From contig JALJCQ010000003.1 of assembly GCA_023091665.1 (NCBI GenBank), forward strand, positions 434,001 through 498,000: 64,000 bases of DNA. The letters are read 5' to 3'. Shown piece by piece: positions 61,811 to 64,000 of this stretch. The notes beneath the pieces were generated by a model. It was not told the origin of the DNA. It did not search any database and saw only the letters and a list, made by a program, of their open reading frames with translations. The DNA comes from Pythium myriotylum. Lineage: Eukaryota > Oomycota > Peronosporomycetes > Pythiales > Pythiaceae. Position 1 is the first letter of the stretch. Each line of letters opens with the position of its first letter. Made by a program: the position numbers and the translations under genes.

Positions 61811-62614
61811 ATGAAGACCTCGTTTGCTCTCGCTACCAGCGTGCTCGCCCTTACTTCCAGTGCGATCTCAGCCGAGACCGAGCCGTGGACCTACAAAGCG
61901 AACGAGTCCGATCTGCTCAGCCCTCCTCAATGGTTCCGTCAATACCCGGACTGTAACGGCGTGAGGCAGTCACCCATCGACATCACACCTGCGCCCAAGA
62001 CCCACCCACTCTCGACGCTTCCTATCGAGTTCACCGGCTCATGTCCGAGCTTTAACATCAAGCAGTACTGGGAATCGTTCAAGGCCGAAGCGGTGAATGG
62101 CTCGTGCGCCCTCGACGTCAATGGCAAGGCCTACAACTTCGCGCAAGTCCACTTCCATGCGCCGTCCGAGCACACGATCGAGGGAAAAGCCATGGATGGC
62201 GAGCTCCACTTCGTCCACAAAGCCGCGGACGGCTCGATCGCCGTCGTCGGTCTCTTCATCGAGAAGCGGCATCCGCTGCAGCTTGAGATCAAGACCGATT
62301 CGTTTCTCTGTAACTTTCTTAAGGAGCTTAAGCACGTCAACGAGACCCACCCAGTCTCGGCTTCCCTCGGCAGCTTCTTCCCGACGCTCAAATCCTCGAT
62401 CCTCCAAGGACGAGTGTTCAACTACCCGGGTAGCCTCACAACTCCCACGTGTTCAGAGAACGTTGAGTGGTGGGTTCTCGAGAAGCCTTTGAGCGTCTCC
62501 GAAGCCGAATTTGCCGACATTCACAACGAGCTCAAGCGCATTGGCGCGGCGGATGATGGCAACAACGCCCGGCCGACGCAGCCGCTAAACGGACGCACGA
62601 TCACGGTGTACTGA
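61811..62614 (+). CDS. Secreted alpha-carbonic anhydrase 3
   Basis: 267 residues, one exon. Signal peptide MKTSFALATSVLALTSSAISA. Domain motifs: NGVRQSPIDITPA, QVHFHAPSEHTIEG and GELHFVH for zinc, and GSLTTPTCSENVEWWV with both Thr. Closest by eye to paralog 2 in the central part (KAYNFAQVHFHAPSEH) but lacking its intron. The proton-shuttle position reads VNGSCAL. Several Asn-X-Ser/Thr sites suggest glycosylation. It lies 1.07 kb upstream of the fifth MLO-like gene. Confidence 0.93.
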   Translation: MKTSFALATSVLALTSSAISAETEPWTYKANESDLLSPPQWFRQYPDCNGVRQSPIDITPAPKTHPLSTLPIEFTGSCPSFNIKQYWESFKAEAVNGSCALDVNGKAYNFAQVHFHAPSEHTIEGKAMDGELHFVHKAADGSIAVVGLFIEKRHPLQLEIKTDSFLCNFLKELKHVNETHPVSASLGSFFPTLKSSILQGRVFNYPGSLTTPTCSENVEWWVLEKPLSVSEAEFADIHNELKRIGAADDGNNARPTQPLNGRTITVY

Positions 62615-63679
62615 GCCAGTTCAAGTAAGAAAAGGATAGCGCTATAGTTGTGTAAGCTGCGAACAATCCTATATCCTTGTAACAACACCCCTGCAATACT
62701 AAGGATGAGAAAATGATCTGTGGCCAGTGAGCGGTTGGAAGTCACAGCCATTCCCGAGCCACGCTTTTGCGGGTCCTGTCCACACGGGCAACAAGCAAAC
62801 CACTGCACCCAAGGTCTGTGGCGTGTCGTAGCCACACAACGAAGCAACCACGGCATATCACGTCAACGGCACAGTTACGCTTCTGACAGGGCTCTGGAGA
62901 GGTCTCGTTCCGAATGACGTGTGAGCAGATCCACCCGAGCACTCAGCCCCGCTGGCTGGTGATTACGCGCTCGAACTTCGTTATTTCTTTGGCGTTCGTG
63001 GCCTCCTTCGCACTCTTTCCGTGGGCGTCTTCGCTTGAGTTTACGGCTCAAATGCAATCAGCGAAACGTCTAGCGGCCTTTACGCCGTTAGACACTCGTA
63101 GAGTTGCGACGCGGTGCACGCCGCTCTTTAGGATCCCAGATCAGTACGAGGTGCTTAGGTCCGAGTGCTCGTAATCGACGAGTCTTTCGCTGGAGACTCA
63201 ACTCGTGACACTCGACGTCGGACTCATGGCTCGCAATGAGTCGCTGAGCATCTGGCTCCGGAGACCCAGTTGGTCGCGAAACGATCAGTCCGCGACTCTT
63301 CATCTCCACAGTCTCCACTGACATCTGGGCCGGGAAATCTACTGAACAAAGACCAGATACAGTGGTTGTATCGGTCCCCGTAAAGTCGTTGCGTTCCCAA
63401 GTCAACCACCTCAACAAAACACCTGACGCACAGAACGAACGTCCATGGATCGCAAAGCAGTACTTTCCGAGAATGGAATGCCTTCCTGAGTGAGGGAAAG
63501 TTGAAGGTATCCACTATTTTTAAAGCTGAGAAGAGCCGGTGTGGAGAATCTTGTACGTCCTTCGTCGACCGGCTCACACGTGACGCCTGTCCACCTATCT
63601 GCCAGCCGCGCTCACGCGTCAGAACGTTGTCGGACGATCGACGCATCTCACACCAACCCTTCTCAGTTCCGATTCCGCT
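62615..63679. other. Intergenic
   Basis: Promoter region of the fifth MLO-like gene. A plus-strand open stretch from ATG 62914 to 63174 encodes 86 residues with one hydrophobic segment (FVISLAFVASFALFPW). It could be a small membrane or secreted protein, but support is weak. Confidence 0.4.
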
Positions 63680-64000
63680 ATGCCGGGCTCAACGTCGAGC
63701 TCCTATTTTCGCGTGGGCGATAACATCGAGCTATGGCGCGTCGTGCTCTACCTGAGCATCCTTATCATCATCGTTATGATCCTCGAGCAGATCATGCACA
63801 AGACCGAGCACGCGCTCCAAAAGTACCCCAAGTATCATGAAATGCTGACGAAAATTTATCGAGAGTTGATGATTCTCGGATTACTCGGTCTCGGCATCAA
63901 GGTCGTCAAGGAGCTGGGCGTGGTTGACGGCTATGGGAAGAACATCATGGCCTTTCAAGTGGCCGATCTGATCGTGTTCATCTCGGCGTTCGTTTTGATC
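63680..64000 (+). CDS. MLO-like membrane protein, paralog 5 (partial, runs off the end)
   Basis: The first 107 codons from ATG 63680 (MPGSTSSSYFRVGDNIELW). The sequence is almost identical to paralog 2 at protein level: IMHKTEHALQKYPKY, IYRELMILGLLGLGIKVV and GKNIMAFQVADLIVFISAF. Two helices are visible before the edge. Whether it carries the His/Gly tract and EF-hand cannot be seen here. Confidence 0.85.
   Translation, partial: MPGSTSSSYFRVGDNIELWRVVLYLSILIIIVMILEQIMHKTEHALQKYPKYHEMLTKIYRELMILGLLGLGIKVVKELGVVDGYGKNIMAFQVADLIVFISAFVLI

Noticed and set aside
1..64000. Prokaryotic systems such as CRISPR arrays, operons or phage genes
   Set aside because: Spliceosomal introns, eukaryotic families and spacing show nuclear eukaryotic DNA; no regularly spaced repeats were found.

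Overview
The window looks like nuclear DNA of an oomycete, probably a Pythium- or Phytophthora-like species. The genes are compact and moderately GC-rich. The few introns are mostly about 50-105 nt with clean GT..AG ends. The gene set includes MLO-like membrane proteins with EF-hands, tandem S10 serine carboxypeptidases, secreted alpha-carbonic anhydrases, a CDC14 phosphatase and initiator-like core promoters. The genus is inference. I saw no rRNA, tRNA, CRISPR array or complete transposon.

Layout. 1-4.4 kb: a partial perilipin-like protein with 22-residue repeats, a small membrane protein and a Ras-like GTPase with a long N-terminus, a membrane tail and a non-canonical G4 motif. 4.9-11.7 kb: a glutamine synthetase-family gene, a broken-off copy of its 3' end, CDC14, a helical-repeat protein and a coiled-coil protein. 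11.8-24.3 kb: four S10 carboxypeptidase genes (one has lost the catalytic Ser and Asp), an acyltransferase-3 gene, and the first of three copies of a large multi-pass membrane protein. 25-35.5 kb: a four-helix membrane protein, copies two and three of the membrane family, a degraded duplicate of the tail of the four-helix gene, and another multi-pass membrane protein with one intron. 35.5-46.9 kb: four MLO-like/EF-hand genes as two minus-strand then two plus-strand genes; a fifth starts at 63,680 and runs off the window. 48-54.9 kb: an ankyrin gene in which each repeat is one 99-nt exon, an amino-acid transporter with a decayed minus-strand neighbour, and a Ser-rich disordered protein. 55-63 kb: three secreted carbonic anhydrases, an FBXO7-like F-box gene rebuilt from five exons, and duplicated fragments including the transporter's promoter and first 37 codons.

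The main theme is local duplication followed by sequence homogenisation. Three S10 genes share almost identical first halves but differ in the second half. The three large membrane genes share a near-identical core while their ends diverge; two of them carry different frame-breaking lesions. Functionally the region is rich in cell-surface and endomembrane proteins (peptidases, MLO-like proteins with His/Gly-rich loops, carbonic anhydrases, a transporter). I infer but cannot show that the MLO-like and carbonic anhydrase genes are functionally linked.
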